Assembly: GCF_003482105.1 (NCBI RefSeq)
Contig: NZ_QULM01000002.1
Span: 1-64,000 of the forward strand
DNA length: 64,000 bases
Direction: 5' to 3'
DNA from: Coprococcus sp. OM04-5BH
Lineage (GTDB): Bacteria > Bacillota > Clostridia > Lachnospirales > Lachnospiraceae
Position numbers and translations under genes: made by a program. Below, piece by piece: positions 62,825 through 64,000 of this stretch. The first letter of the stretch is position 1, and each line of letters starts with the position of its first letter. The notes beneath the pieces were generated by a model, which saw only the letters and a list, made by a program, of their open reading frames with translations, was not told the DNA's origin and ran no database searches.

Positions 62825-64000
62825 GTGAAATCAATACAAAAAAATAAAATGCCATTATTAATATCTTTAATATTGATTGTGGTTATGATGTTTGGCTCGG
62901 TTTGTTATGCTTCAAGTGATAATTCTTTTTCTGATGATGGCTTTAAGGATACCGGGTATAGTGATGGCTCGCTTAAGTCTTTGGATGATGTTGTAAAATT
63001 TGTTGGTGGTGTAGATGTTAATGATAGTGGATTGTATCAAGCGGCTGTAGATCAGTGGGGTACTGGTAATGTTGATTTTTACTATGTATTATCAACTTCT
63101 CCTTGTGAAGAATATACATTATATGCCTGGTTGTATGTCGCTTGTGAAAAAGGTACTAACATTGGGCTTTTTTCAAAAAAAGAAAGTTCTGGTTATAAGC
63201 GTTATTTTTTGAAATCAAATAAGAAATTTATGACTTGGCGTAAATGGAGAAGGCATGATGAATATGGTGATACTGATTGGAATAAAGACAACTTGAATGA
63301 ACACAGGGACGCTAATTATAATCATGTAGTTACCATGGGAACGTTTTCTAAAGATTCATCTATCACTGCCACTAATTTGCCTCGTTTTAATGATGAGGAT
63401 GCACTTAATAATTATCTTAAAACTGGTAATCCTGTAGGAGCTGTTAATTATAATAATCCGGATGGAAATGATGGTTCTTCTTTTGGGTGGGATAGTTTTA
63501 AAGGGACACTTACTGGCGGGTATGATGAAAAATCATACAATTTAATTATTAATAGAACTTATAGTGCTTCTGGCATGTTGTCGCATCCTGGGGATTATTT
63601 TGTTTCATATATTCCACTTATTAAACTTGTTGGAAAAAATAAAAATGGTGAAGTTATTATGGGCGGATATAAATTTGCTACTACTGGAAGTATTCCATTA
63701 AATGATTTTAGAGATGGCTACATTGAAACATTTAATTCTTTAAATGGTACTTTAAGTGTATATGGAAATTTTCCGTCGTTAAAAGATGTTTATAATAAAG
63801 AATTTGGTGAAGTTATACGTATTGTATCATCGTTTATTGCTGGTAGTAGTGCCTATGATATAGAGGTTACATCATGTCGTTTATATGTCACTTATTATTT
63901 GTATTGTAAAGGATCTGGTCTTTCTATAGGTCGTCGCTCTGATGATGTTCGTTGTTTATCGTTTGATCTTTTAAACTATGATGGCAGCTCTCAAGGCGGA
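62825..64000 (+). CDS. Large secreted protein, probable filamentous-phage adsorption/minor coat protein (3' end outside window)
   Basis: A GTG start at 62825 is preceded by AGAGGAGG (62811-62818); the frame is open for 392 codons to the window edge with no stop. A signal peptide is clear: MKSIQKNKMP, hydrophobic LLISLILIVVMMFGSV, cleavage at CYA-SS. The mature part is rich in Asn, Asp, Ser, Gly and Tyr with scattered cysteines (for example SPCEEY, YVACEKG, VTSCRLYV, LYCKG), and no known catalytic motif. Codon use (TCT, GGT, TTG, CGT) is unlike the host genes. A long exported protein directly behind the coat gene is where filamentous phages encode the pIII-like attachment protein. The call is an inference from that architecture. 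Confidence 0.65.
   Translation, partial: MKSIQKNKMPLLISLILIVVMMFGSVCYASSDNSFSDDGFKDTGYSDGSLKSLDDVVKFVGGVDVNDSGLYQAAVDQWGTGNVDFYYVLSTSPCEEYTLYAWLYVACEKGTNIGLFSKKESSGYKRYFLKSNKKFMTWRKWRRHDEYGDTDWNKDNLNEHRDANYNHVVTMGTFSKDSSITATNLPRFNDEDALNNYLKTGNPVGAVNYNNPDGNDGSSFGWDSFKGTLTGGYDEKSYNLIINRTYSASGMLSHPGDYFVSYIPLIKLVGKNKNGEVIMGGYKFATTGSIPLNDFRDGYIETFNSLNGTLSVYGNFPSLKDVYNKEFGEVIRIVSSFIAGSSAYDIEVTSCRLYVTYYLYCKGSGLSIGRRSDDVRCLSFDLLNYDGSSQGG

Overview
The window is a 64 kb piece of a low-to-mid GC Firmicutes chromosome. Gene content and order point to Lachnospiraceae or a close Clostridia relative. Supporting signs are spoIVA and dpaAB, strong AGGAGG ribosome binding sites, a T-box leader, an Rne/Rng gene next to rplU-prp-rpmA, a Firmicutes-type lexA with an SOS-controlled LysM gene, and SpaA/Cna_B surface proteins with a sortase. 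I cannot fix the species from sequence alone.

Layout. 1-1658 is the 3' end of a sortase-anchored SpaA-type pilin or adhesin. 1971-7900 is a sporulation and chromosome block: spoIVA, scpA, scpB, a D,D-carboxypeptidase and dipicolinate synthase dpaAB. 8022-9866 (minus) is asnB. 9910-12555 is a T-box-controlled acetolactate synthase locus (ilvB, ilvN), followed by dtd, a DivIVA-domain gene and an SCP2-domain gene. A DAHP synthase lies on the minus strand at 14213-15241. 15403-19010 holds cell-wall genes: a second D,D-carboxypeptidase, a phosphoesterase and an L,D-transpeptidase. A tRNA-Ser(CGA) follows, then punA, rnhA and a metH without reactivation domain, then a second ilvN with ilvC. 25106-31994 is greA, an anti-sigma-like protein, polA, coaE, pta and ackA. 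32117-39408 is the conserved yceD-rpmF-plsX-rnc-smc-ftsY block. 39487-44687 holds ilvA, an Fe-S/ASKHA corrinoid-activation-like protein, a metallo-beta-lactamase-fold hydrolase and an ACT/PFL pair. 44816-52912 is the conserved radical SAM-DUF2344-rng-rplU-prp-rpmA-obgE-yhbY-nadD-yqeK-rsfS block. An HD-GYP-like protein, lexA and its divergent SOS gene follow. 55940-61355 encodes a 1547-residue multi-Cna_B surface protein and a sortase-like protein.

From about 61500 to the right edge the character changes. The DNA is visibly richer in A+T, codon use shifts to TTG/TCT/CGT, and the genes are tiny. A predicted 87-residue OB-like protein, a 54-residue coat-like protein with one membrane span and a basic tail, and a large secreted protein cut by the window edge fit the packaging arm of an integrated filamentous phage (inovirus-like). 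This is the most likely home of an undescribed element. It is a hypothesis built on gene architecture: no replication initiator or Zot-type ATPase is visible, because the element runs past the edge.

Connected themes: branched-chain amino acid synthesis is scattered over three loci (ilvB-ilvN, ilvN-ilvC, ilvA) with two regulatory subunits. MetH lacks its own reactivation domain, and an Fe-S/ASKHA protein 18 kb away could serve that role. An 88-base structured intergenic repeat occurs twice, each time directly behind a terminator.
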